From Fragilaria radians (Eukaryota > Bacillariophyta > Fragilariophyceae > Fragilariales > Fragilariaceae), in NCBI GenBank assembly GCA_900642245.1, contig CAAAJI010000175.1, positions 88,469 to 114,748 on the forward strand: a stretch of 26,280 nucleotides of DNA, given 5' to 3'. Positions within the stretch are counted from its first letter, which is position 1. Every line of letters starts with the position of its first letter. This document shows positions 11,218 to 20,410 of the stretch, in pieces. Both the position numbers and the translations under genes were made by a program. The notes under the pieces are model-generated. The model was not told the origin of the DNA. It did not search any database and saw nothing but the letters and a program-made list of their open reading frames with translations.

Positions 11218-11385
11218 TACAATTCTTCACCAACTCCAACAGACTCTTTCTCTCCTTCCGAAACCACATCTTCGGATTTGGCTGCATCTTCTGAATCACT
11301 TCCGCTGGTTTGCGACTCATTTGGAATTGGATCCTCCGTAACTGTCTGCTTTCGTTTCATTGCCATCTTCCTTTTTCTCTTACTT
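11218..11385 (-). pseudogene. Truncated 3' end of a GRP170/HYOU1-like Hsp70 gene
   Basis: About 168 bp closely match the last part of the complete gene at 14615 to about 14795, in the same orientation and at the same place behind a reductase. The stop codon (complement of CTA, 11218-11220) and the final residues GVGEEL are conserved. Relative to the full gene there are scattered substitutions and a net 8-bp loss near 11347-11352 that breaks the frame. Homology fades at about 11385, with no sign of the rest of the Hsp70. The stub was carried along when the reductase was duplicated. There is no reason to expect a product, although it could still act as part of the 3' end of reductase A transcripts. 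Confidence 0.85.
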
Positions 11386-11590
11386 GCCATTGCACTCGAC
11401 GGATGGACAGAAGGCTCATTGCAATATGCTGCAGTTTGTGGGCGGTTTATATGAAAAATGAAATGGCCAAGGAAACAATGATGTCATGCGCTCCAACCGA
11501 AGTGAATGCAAATAATGCTGTCATAATTGGGTAGATGAGCATATTAAACATTTAAGTGTGCCATTGTTGCAGTGCTAACGCATTGCTAGG

Positions 11591-11854
11591 TTTTGGGAAT
11601 CCTACTAGTTGGTTGCCAGATTCATTTTGTTATCATACCATAATGAGTATCTTGATCATGATGATGATGTTGTTCAAATTATGTATGTGCTTATGGGGAA
11701 ATTGTGCCATTTAGAGAACTTTTCAGAGGGTAAGAAACTAACAGATTTCAACCCTGTGAAGCAGAATGATACCCGTTAGCCATCCACCTATGAAATGTGT
11801 AAAAGGTATTTTGAATCGAAAATGAAAAAATTAAATCCATGCCCATTTGGTTGA
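11591..11854 (+). pseudogene. Coding-like relic, unidentified
   Basis: One plus-strand frame of 88 codons looks protein-like but has internal TAG stops at 11606-11608 and 11777-11779. Between them are 56 open codons containing NEYLDHDDDVVQIMYVLMGK and HLENFSEGKKLTDFNPVKQN; after the second stop it continues with YEMCKRYFESKMKKLNPCPF to a TGA. The family is not recognised. It has no visible counterpart upstream of reductase A, so it is not obviously part of the duplicated segment. A chance open frame remains possible. Confidence 0.3.
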
Positions 11855-12094
11855 ATTTTTTCCACTGCAACTCAAGCTAACAATTAAAATAAGCTATGGT
11901 CCATCTGTCAAATTTTCAGTCCATCACAAAAAGGGGAAAAACCTAACCCCTAACCACTCATTATCATATGCTTCAAGCTTCATTAGGCATGACATTAGTT
12001 TGTCGGAGAAACTTGATGTGAAGATGAGGTATTTTGGTTACTATGAAATATTATTGATTATTTGAGAAAGACATTTCAATTTTGTTCTTTTTTC

Positions 12095-12570
12095 AGGCTA
12101 CGTCATGCCATTCAGGGATTGCATTAGGTCCGTTATCCTTGGCATTGGAAAAGGTTTTGGCTTTAATTCCTTTCTTTGCTAACAAAGACCTATTGCTTCC
12201 AGCGCGGTCTGATTCATCTATGTACCAATTTCAATTACCAAGTTCTGCCTATTATCTGTCTTTTCACAGGGCAATCTTATGAAAACGTGCTCTAACCATG
12301 AGCCCGATCAGGCAAATGGCGACCTGTGATCTCAGCTGCATTGCAAAGCACTTCCAGGCCCAATCGAAAATCACATATTTCTTCTCATGCACCATCTTGC
12401 AGCATCATATTATTGATTTGTGTTTCCAAATTGCTAATGTCCAACTTTTAAAAGTCCCAGTTTCCCCTTCCCATCTAGGCTTCCTCCAGCTTTTGAGATA
12501 ACATGTTATTGATGGTGCATCCAGTGGATGGACATGCTTATCAAAATGACCGAGGTATGACATGTCATCT
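12095..12570. repeat. Diverged repeat block, copy B (partner at 9245-9650)
   Basis: Second copy of the block described at 9245-9650, lying about 930 bp upstream of the reductase B start where copy A lies about 450 bp upstream of the reductase A start. It is much more diverged from its partner than the reductase coding sequences are from each other. The minus strand contains coding-like runs such as LETQINNMMLQDGA followed by TGA and EEICDFRLGLEVLCNAAEIT, parts of which can be followed in copy A. Confidence 0.6.
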
Positions 12571-13499
12571 AAGGTGTTCGTTTGCTGTTTCGTTTCCTAC
12601 AGTACCATTCTTAAGTTGAAGGAAGCGAAATTTGAGAAAACAATCTGAGGCAATACTGAAGTTATGTCACCAAATAACTAACAATGTGAATTTCCTTATT
12701 ATTGAATTCAATCATTCAACCTACCCTCCTCTCTGCAATATAGTCTAATCCCTGTCATCCTTCCATTTTTGTATTCTCAGAAAATGAAATAAAAAAATTC
12801 ATAACTTGGAAATTCTTCTTGTTACAGTAGAAGCTGTGCTTGTTTTGGTACAAAGATTTGAGAATAAAAGATACATTCACCTTGAAGCTATTTATTTGTA
12901 AGGAAATAGTTTATCCTTCTATAACCGCTGATACATTTGCAACCCTGATTATGATATGGGTTTTAAAAAATCTTGTTGTGAACGGAGAATATGCAAGGGA
13001 TAAATGAACATGGCATGATAAAAAAATGTTTGCTTCATTATTGAACTCAACATGACTCAAGTCCCTTCGAACATTTGCATGCATAACAGCAGGGCTGTCA
13101 ATGTGGCTTGAGCACACTTAATCAAATTAACCAATGATTGAGCATGGATAATGGGGAAAGTATAAAGATAGACATTGTCACTCATTTTCCTATCATTATA
13201 TTACTTTCAGTCTTATTCATGCTGATTCTGTTGCCCTTTATGAAGATTGAACTGCTGTTTCAGAGTGAAGGCTATTGTCAAAAGTTAAAGTAACTTATTG
13301 TACTTCGTCGAAATTTTCGATTGCTGTTGCAGGGCAAGTATTTTCACTCTGGAATCATTTAAAAATCTCGCTCGTACGTACTGGAGTGTTTTTGCTTCCG
13401 ATCGATACCGAGGCGTTATTCGGCAAAAATCGGAAACCGAGAGACATTTTTTCATTTGTTAGGATTCGCCTTCTTGTTGCAAAGTTGCAAGTAATCGTA

Positions 13500-14495
13500 A
13501 TGAAATATTTCACCCTTCATTCAGGCGCCACCATGCCTGGAATTGGTCTTGGAACTTGGAACTCTGATCCAGGTGTCGTTGGCGGAGTTGTGAAGGCTGC
13601 TATCGAGATAGGTTATCGTCATATCGATTGTGCCCACATCTATGGCAACGAAAAAGAGATTGGTGAGACTTTAAGTGACATTTTCCGGGGTGGTACGATT
13701 GAAAGAAAAGATTTGTTCATAACTTCCAAGCTTTGGAATACAGACCATGACCCTTCTGACGTGGAGCCAGCCCTGAGAAATACTCTTGCAGATCTTGGTT
13801 TGGAGTATATTGATCTTTACTTGATTCATTGGCCTGTTTTGTTAGGGAAAGATAGCGATAGTGGAAATTTTTGTCCTCTGGATGAAATTCCTATTGCTGA
13901 AACTTGGAAGGCATTGGAAAGATGTGTAGACGCTGGACTTGTCAAGGATATTGGAGTGAGTAACTTTAGTGTCAAGAAGATTAAGAGTCTTCTACAGACA
14001 GCGCGTATACCACCATCTGTCAATCAAGTTGAGCGCCATCCATATCTTCAAAATCCAGAACTGTTGGATTTTTGTCAGAATCAGGGTATACATGTCACAG
14101 CGTACAGTCCACTGGGATCGAAAGAACGTCCGATGGCCGCAGACTACCATGAAAAGCCAGTACTAGATGATCCTATCATACTTTCCATAGCAACCAAACA
14201 CGGCGTTACGCCAGCTCAAATTCTCTTGCAGTGGGCACTGTCTTGTGGAACATCGGCGATTCCCAAATCGGTACAGTTAAAGCGACTACAGGAAAACTTA
14301 GATGCCGTTAAGGGTTCCACGCTTGACAATGAAGATTTGCAAAGGATTGCGTCCATCGATAAACATCGTCGTTACTTAGATGGAACGTTCTGGTGTCCCG
14401 AGGGCAGTCCCTACACTTTGGAAAATCTTTGGGATGAAGAGCATCTTGGTGTTGTATCCTCTGCAAGTACTTCAAAAGATACCTCAGAACTATGA
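13500..14495 (+). CDS. Aldo-keto reductase, copy B
   Basis: Single-exon 331-aa paralogue of the reductase at 10099, with the same catalytic tetrad (D43, Y48, K77, H110) and cofactor motif. Differences cluster near 9-11, around the loop after WPVL (GKDSDSGNFCPLDE here against GKEKDSGNFRPLNE in A, with one extra Leu), around RPMAADYHE, and at the C-terminus (SKDTSEL). The open frame extends upstream to 13275, but those 75 codons are unlike the family and align to non-coding leader of copy A, so the ATG at 13500 is used. It is tail-to-tail with the GRP170 gene: only 119 bp separate the two stop codons, so their transcripts probably overlap at the 3' ends. This is the copy in the ancestral neighbourhood. 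Cytosolic location and carbonyl reduction are inferred from the family. Confidence 0.95.
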   Translation: MKYFTLHSGATMPGIGLGTWNSDPGVVGGVVKAAIEIGYRHIDCAHIYGNEKEIGETLSDIFRGGTIERKDLFITSKLWNTDHDPSDVEPALRNTLADLGLEYIDLYLIHWPVLLGKDSDSGNFCPLDEIPIAETWKALERCVDAGLVKDIGVSNFSVKKIKSLLQTARIPPSVNQVERHPYLQNPELLDFCQNQGIHVTAYSPLGSKERPMAADYHEKPVLDDPIILSIATKHGVTPAQILLQWALSCGTSAIPKSVQLKRLQENLDAVKGSTLDNEDLQRIASIDKHRRYLDGTFWCPEGSPYTLENLWDEEHLGVVSSASTSKDTSEL

Positions 14496-14614
14496 TCCAT
14501 ATTAAATATAGTAGGTGAATTTACTCTTAATTAAAAAAAGTGTTACAAAGTGAAAACTGTGAGGAAAAACACTCTACGAGGCTTACTAACTTAGTTGTTG
14601 TGGTAACTTTATTT

Positions 14615-17600
14615 CTACAATTCTTCACCAACTCCAACAGTCTCTTTCTCTCCTTCCGAAACCTCATCTTCGGATTTGGCTGCATCTTCCGAATCGCTTC
14701 CGCTGGTTTGCGACTCATTTGGAATTGGATCCTCTGTAACTGTCTCGTTCTCTGGTTTTGTTTCATTGCCATCTTCTTTTTTCTCTTTCTTTGGAGGTTT
14801 GGGCTTTGGTTTTCTGCTTAAGCGTGCAACGATAGATTCCACCACCTTCGTTTTGAAAGGTAACTCTTCACTGATGAGCACGGGCTCCTCCGTATTGCTC
14901 AGTTTATCCTGTTCCGCTTCCTTCTCAGCCAACCATGTCCTGATTTCCTCCACTTTGGAGATGACGTCCTTTCTTTCATCTTCGGTAACTTGAGGATGAG
15001 TAGTTTCCCACTTGGTCATCAAACTAACAATTTTATTCAATTTTTCCTTGAGAGCTAGGACGGCAGCAGGACGTGCTGTTAACTCGGCTACGCGAAAGAA
15101 TATTTTTTCTGCTGGTGCTGAAAGTTCTGCGTATTTGTCCTCCATGGTAGCCAAATCAGCATCGTATCCATCGTCATACAACCACTCTTCGGCACCGGTT
15201 GCAAGTTTTGATATTTCTTCTCGTTGTTCCTCCGTGCTGACTTTATTGATATTTTCTTCATCGTCAATCAATTTGTTTTTTATCCTATAGATGTAGCTCT
15301 CTACCTTGTTTTTCGCGGCTTCCAGCAATTGTCGCTCCCTATCCTTTTGGGCCAAAGCTTCCATCTTGGCCTTGGATTCGGCCATGATTTCTGGCGTGTA
15401 AGGCTGAACACGACCAATGTGATACGAACTTATTTTCAACGCTCTTCTATGGACCTTCTTCTTTTCCTTCAAAATAAAAGCCGGTTTTTGGGGTCGAAAT
15501 CCGAAGATCTGGGGAATTAGTTTTCTCGATAAAGATGAACATGGATAAACGATTCATGTCGAGAACTTACCTTCTCGACCATTATTTTCTTTTTTTTCTT
15601 AGCGGCTTTATCTGACTTCTTATCTCCCTTTGTCTTTTTGTCTTCCTTTGCTTTTTCGTCATCTGAGATGCTGTCTTTCCCCACCTCATCGGGGTCAACT
15701 TTGGTGTCACTCTTTTCTTCTTTTGAAGAATCGTCTCCTTTAGGTTCTTCTTGGGAGTCGTCATCAACTTCTACTTCTTCCTGGACAGTTACCATCTCTT
15801 CCACTGCGGCTTCTGCTTTAACCAGACGGGTTATACCTGAGTTGCTCAACTCGAACTGTAATGATACCTTAGGCATGCCAAGTTCCTTATCCTTCATTTC
15901 GGCTGCAAAATCAGATAATCCGGAAACGTTGTAGCGTTCTAATGACAGCCTAAGAGAGTAAAGGTTAGAAAAGCGAATGCAAAAAAAAGCATATTTTTTC
16001 CATTGTTCCAAGAGGCATACTTACTGTGTTCCTTTAGGTAAGGTTTCGATTTCTTCGTAGTCCACCATACAATGTACATCCCTATCGTAAGAGAAGGCGA
16101 TGGTTTTTTTAACACCAACCTTTCCACCACTTTTAAAAATTGTTGCCTCCTTAGACCATACTTCTGTAGCGGCTGCCTCGTCGCTAACAGGTTGCATTTC
16201 CGAAAGAGAAATCTTAACAGAAAAAGGATTTATATCAGCCATGCCGACATGTCGAACCTTGAATGCAGTCGAAATATTCGCTCCATGAAAGGCTGCGCCT
16301 AGTGCCATAGATTCATCAGAATTGATATGCAATCCCAGTTCCATGGACGTACCCAAATACTTTTGAAGATATTCTTGCACTTTTGGTACACGCATACCTC
16401 CACCAATCAATTCGATTCCGTCAACTTGGTCTAAGGTTACGTTTGCACGCTTAAGAGCATCGGCAATGGGAACAACAGCTCTCTCCAACAAATCTCCGCA
16501 GAGATCCTCCAATGTGGAACGGTCCATTTTGGTGTTGAGCGGCAAATCATCATGAAGTGCTTCAATGAAAATAGGTATCTCCGAATTGGCACTTAGGACA
16601 TGTTTGACCTTGTTAGCCTGAATACGAAGTTTGGCCATAGCACGGGGAAACTTCCGGACATCGCCTTTTCCCCACTTAGCATTGAATTGATCAGCCATAT
16701 GCTCAATAATTCGGTGGTCCAATGCATCACCACCCAAGGTAGCATCCCAGGCTTTTCCCAAAACTTCCAATCCACCTACAGTTCTTGCCTTAGCAAACTT
16801 GCTGTCCTTATATTGGTAGGACAAAAATCGAACGACGCTAACTTGTAAAGAAGATGCTCCAAGATTGTAAAAGATGAAAATTTTTGGTTCTTCCATAACT
16901 TTATCCATGCCAAAATGAAGGGCTGCTGCCGTAGTTTCATCGATCAGGGCTAAGACGTTAAAGTCAGCAAGTGCCGCAGCATCCAAAAGTGCCTTTCTCT
17001 CGTGTTGTGTGTAGAAAGATGGGACGGTCAGAACCAAATCCTTGGGTACCAAATTGGGATTTCCTTTCTCTTCACCATACGCAATGGTAATATCTCTGGC
17101 ATGTGTGAGGAGCATAGCAACTAGTTCTTCAGGTGTGAAATCTTGTCCATCTACCGTGAGAGTGAGACCCGATCGAGATTCGTTGTATTTGGGAAGAATA
17201 GGATAGTGACGTTCAGCAAGAATCTTTTCATGACGTTGAAGAAACAAATTGTGAGGACAACATGAATTCAGGAAATAAATCATGTCACACATCATCACCT
17301 ACTGTTTTCAACAGAAAAGGAGTAGCTTCTTCAGATTAAACTTACATTAACACTTGGATGTTCGTCATGACGTCCCAAAAGCACACTGACCGCCATTGGA
17401 CTTTTGTCTGGTTTACGTCCGTACAAAGAGTTGGCATCTGCCCCATAAAATCGCGTCGATTGATCAAACAGAATCATATTTTCAGTTTTTCGTTTCGCAT
17501 GAAGGTTAGTTACAATTTCCAAAGGAGCACCACGCTGTACCAATGCCACCTTCATGTACAAGGAGCCCAAATCGACGCCCAATATTGCCTTGGCGCCACA

Positions 17601-17657
17601 GAGTGCTGGTAAACTAGTGAGGACAAACAATGTCCGCATAATAATGTTTCGTGACAT
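14615..17657 (-). CDS. HYOU1: ER-lumenal Hsp70 of the GRP170/HYOU1 class
   Basis: Four exons: 17657-17346, 17223-16025, 15949-15571 and 15508-14615; introns of 122, 75 and 62 bp, all GT-AG. The product is 927 aa (human about 999). The signal peptide is MRTLFVLTSLPALCGA. The nucleotide-binding domain has ILGVDLGSLYMKVAL (DLGS at 29-32), FYNLGASS (224-229 for NLGASS) and IGGGMRVPKVQEYL (377-384 for the GGG region). An acidic, Lys-rich linker follows in exon 3 (about 556-625), then the C-terminal helical region (KKKVHRRALKIS onward). It ends in GEEL, resembling an HDEL/KDEL-type ER retrieval signal (human HYOU1 ends NDEL). The family acts as nucleotide exchange factor for BiP and as a holdase in the ER. 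The 122-bp first intron was preferred to a 47-bp option because it gives HPSVN-ILAERHYPILP, collinear with the family. The open frame extends to 17723, but 17657 precedes the signal peptide directly. Confidence 0.92.
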
Positions 17658-18427
17658 TCCTAAAGATGAGCTTTGGCAATCAATTTCCTGTAAAAGCGAA
17701 TTCTTGCCTGGATCACAATTCAAGTTTGAAAGTAGAATTGAGATTCAATTCAATGTTACACAATTAAATTATAAAAAAAAGCAAACGCTGCAGGCGAAAA
17801 AACGAAGGCACCAAGTTCGTACTTGCTCCGTGGCAAATTTATCGTCAAGACAAACTTCTCGAAGACTCGATGGATGACTTTTGGATGGAGGAAGGACTGG
17901 TTTTTATCTGAGACATGGAGCTACGCCACGTTGCAATATTATTTTCCAATGCCCCCGTGACCACAGACAAACGATAAGAAATAACTCAAACGCAAGCAAT
18001 TTTCAGAAGTTGTTAGAGTTTCAAAATGAAGATTGATTTGAATATTTGTAGAAATTAGACCCTGGTTATCTATAATTCTTGCTTGTATCTGGAATCCCTT
18101 CCCACTTGACAAGCTATTGAGTTTTAGTATATTGATTCATTGATCCTTTTTTTCCCAAACATGTTAAGGAGATTCCATGATAACTTGAAAGGCTATGAAC
18201 CATATAATTGATTGCAAAAACCGTAAGACAGAATTCCGCAGCAAACAAATCTGCCTATTGCAGACTTTCCTCAAACCATCATTGCCTGACAAACAACGAA
18301 GTATTGATGTATGGATTTCGTGACGTCCTACCCCGTTCTTGTCAAACACATTTTTTTTACTTTGACGTCATTATAAATTTCAGGGATCAATTGTATCCAT
18401 CAAAAATTGAAATCAACGAAAAAAATT
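17658..18427. promoter_or_regulatory. Divergent promoter region, GRP170 and UPF0301 genes
   Basis: This 770-bp stretch separates two divergent start codons. On the GRP170 side it contains CCAAT (17946-17950) followed ten bases later by CCACA (17961-17965), close to but not matching the metazoan ER stress element CCAAT-N9-CCACG. On the other side it contains the palindrome TGACGTCA (18363-18370) and a second TGACGTC (18321-18327), both bZIP-type sites. No coding sequence is supported. Confidence 0.5.
18321..18370. promoter_or_regulatory. Paired CRE/bZIP-type sites TGACGTC(A)
   Basis: TGACGTC at 18321 and the full palindrome TGACGTCA at 18363 are 42 bp apart, roughly four helical turns, and the second lies 57 bp before the ATG of the UPF0301-like gene. 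TGACGT is the core recognised by bZIP factors including aureochromes, and similar elements control CO2/cAMP-responsive genes in diatoms. Function here is inferred from motif and position only. Confidence 0.45.
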
Positions 18428-20410
18428 ATGATTTGGAAATCAAACACCACATGTGGAATGCAGATTCTCTTGTTATTAGTGCATTTACCAATATTCCAAT
18501 CTTTCACTTCCCCAATATATACATCGCTATCTTCCAGAAAATATAATTCCTTGGAGAGTACATCACAGCCGCCAAGTGTACGAAAACCACATCGAATAAT
18601 ATTATTCGAAAGCAAGACCACTCGCGACGCCTCCGATTGGAAAGATTTTCGAGCAAAATTGGTTCTGGGTAACAGAGGAATCAAGGAAAGTTCTACATTA
18701 CTTGATTCATCTCTGTCGCCAGCGTCTTGGGCCTATGATACTGGTACATTCGTGGAACCGGGCTCCATACTTGTTTCACGTGTAACATCAAGTGTGGGAT
18801 GTCATGATCTACGACAACCATATTTACACAAATGCGTTATTCTTATTCTAGAGCATAGTGACAACGATTTCACAAAAGGGATCATATTGAATCGACCAAC
18901 CAATATCACCTTGAATAACACAGATATTGAGTATAGCGATGATAAAGGTGACGAAGACATTGAATTTGACGACGATGACGAGATATTTACCATCCAAAGA
19001 ATTCCTGAATTCAAGGAAGAGCTGATATCGTTATCGAATTCAACGCCAAATGAGCTTCCACCTTTCACCTGGCAGAATATTTTGTTTGGTGGCGAAATTG
19101 GAGGATTCTTGGATGACGATACATTTGATGACATTGAGGGATTACCAGAACCTTCGCTCTTGGTCTTGCATTCTATAGAAACGTCCCTAGCTCAGTCGGT
19201 GTCTTCTACGATTCTAAAGAATTTGTATATAACAACTCACTCTGGTGCTCTCGTTATAAAGAGTGAACTATCTGATGCTTTGGGAGAGTTTCATCAATCC
19301 GAAGATTCGGTGATGCTTGTCTATGGTTTGATGGTATGGGAACCTGGGCAGTTACAAAAGGAAATCCAAGAGGATACCCTGTGGCATGCATTAGCTGTAG
19401 ACTCTGAATCCATTCAGAACCAGCTTCGGCAGCAGCAAGATTCGCTGAGAAATCAAAATGATCCCAACGCTGTAATTGAAACAATGTGGTTAAATCTAAT
19501 GAACATGGTTGGGAAAGATACATCACTTGAGAAAAACATCTTTGCTGATAAAATGCTCCGTGCTTGGACCCAGGACTATTTATTGTCATTGCCTGAAGAC
19601 GACAGCTATGTCGACGATGCCATGATCTTTCGAGCACTCGGGGCAGCACAAGGGCCAACGATCAAAGAAGGAACATTAGTTCGAGCATCTTCCTTAAATC
19701 CTTCACCATTTCTGCTTAATTGTCAGCTTTTGCACAAATCTGTTGTTTTGGTTTATCAAGACGATGAAAACCTATCAGTGGGCTTGACTTTGAATCATCC
19801 TACCAAGGATGAGATCGTTTTGGACATATTGTCCAAGAAAGGTAATTCCAAAGTAGCGTTTCCCATTCGTTATGGAGGTTGGATGGGACACAGTGATGAC
19901 GATGATTTGATTTGGTTGCACAATAATCCAGCCATGCAAAAGGCTGGACTGGGATCTCCTTTGGGGGGTCAAATAGAAGAGGGAAGCTTTTTCTGGACTT
20001 GTTCGATGGAGGATGTTCAAGATGCAATAAAACGAAAAATTGCTTCGGTACAAGACTTTCTTGTCATCCAAGGCTTTTGTGTTTGGGAGAAGGAAGCAGG
20101 TGCTGGTGGTATTGCTGGACAAGTGTTGGCCGGTAATTTTGAAACTGTAATTCCGGAGACTTTAGAAGGCATTTGGAATTGCCTACAGAAACAACAAGTC
20201 CTCTCGGATGATACTTTAGATCACAACTTGCAACTCTCAGGGTTAGCATGGAACATGGAAGAGCAATTGAAAATGGAATCAAATGATGCACAAAACAAGC
20301 AATCACATTCTTTGTTAGATGAAGATGCTTCCACTAATCTTGCTGAGGAAGCGCTACGACATTGGATGGAAATCTTTTTGCTTGATGGACAGGAGTATGA
20401 ACCATTATGA
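18428..20410 (+). CDS. Tandem double-domain UPF0301 (DUF179, YqgE/AlgH-like) protein, probably plastid
   Basis: Single-exon 660-aa protein holding two UPF0301/DUF179 domains. Domain 1 (about 110-325) starts GSILVSRVTS, has HKCVILILEH, GIILNRPTN, NILFGGEIGG and a closing VMLVYGLMVWEPGQLQKEI. Domain 2 (about 413-583) repeats the plan with GTLVRASSL, HKSVVLVYQD, GLTLNHPT, PIRYGGWMG and FLVIQGFCVWE. Bacterial YqgE/AlgH proteins are about 190 aa with one such domain and no settled biochemical role. An acidic loop (about 166-186) interrupts domain 1. The N-terminus is hydrophobic (MQILLLLVHLPIFQSFTSP), signal-peptide-like, and FQS-FTSP resembles the ASAFAP-type cleavage site of proteins imported into red-derived secondary plastids. 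The ATG at 18428 is the first in frame; 18458 is an equally good start that puts the signal peptide first. TGACGTCA lies just upstream. Confidence 0.88.
   Translation: MIWKSNTTCGMQILLLLVHLPIFQSFTSPIYTSLSSRKYNSLESTSQPPSVRKPHRIILFESKTTRDASDWKDFRAKLVLGNRGIKESSTLLDSSLSPASWAYDTGTFVEPGSILVSRVTSSVGCHDLRQPYLHKCVILILEHSDNDFTKGIILNRPTNITLNNTDIEYSDDKGDEDIEFDDDDEIFTIQRIPEFKEELISLSNSTPNELPPFTWQNILFGGEIGGFLDDDTFDDIEGLPEPSLLVLHSIETSLAQSVSSTILKNLYITTHSGALVIKSELSDALGEFHQSEDSVMLVYGLMVWEPGQLQKEIQEDTLWHALAVDSESIQNQLRQQQDSLRNQNDPNAVIETMWLNLMNMVGKDTSLEKNIFADKMLRAWTQDYLLSLPEDDSYVDDAMIFRALGAAQGPTIKEGTLVRASSLNPSPFLLNCQLLHKSVVLVYQDDENLSVGLTLNHPTKDEIVLDILSKKGNSKVAFPIRYGGWMGHSDDDDLIWLHNNPAMQKAGLGSPLGGQIEEGSFFWTCSMEDVQDAIKRKIASVQDFLVIQGFCVWEKEAGAGGIAGQVLAGNFETVIPETLEGIWNCLQKQQVLSDDTLDHNLQLSGLAWNMEEQLKMESNDAQNKQSHSLLDEDASTNLAEEALRHWMEIFLLDGQEYEPL

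Larger units (their letters stand above)
11092..13499. other. Intergenic region between the two reductase copies
   Basis: This 2.4-kb stretch has no intact gene. From left to right it holds the copy of the reductase/GRP170 tail-to-tail spacer (11092-11217), a GRP170 3' relic (11218 to about 11385), a coding-like plus-strand relic (11591-11854), the second copy of the diverged repeat block (about 12095-12570) and the leader region of reductase B (about 13300-13499). About 12600-13270 shows nothing I can support. Confidence 0.6.

Noticed and set aside
13275..13499. 75-codon N-terminal extension of reductase B
   Set aside because: It is unlike AKR proteins, part of it aligns with non-coding leader upstream of reductase A, and MKYFTLHS at 13500 is the shared start.
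17299..17345. 47-bp version of the first GRP170 intron
   Set aside because: It would insert 25 residues that do not fit the family, while the 122-bp version (17224-17345) is in the same phase and gives a collinear match to GRP170 proteins.
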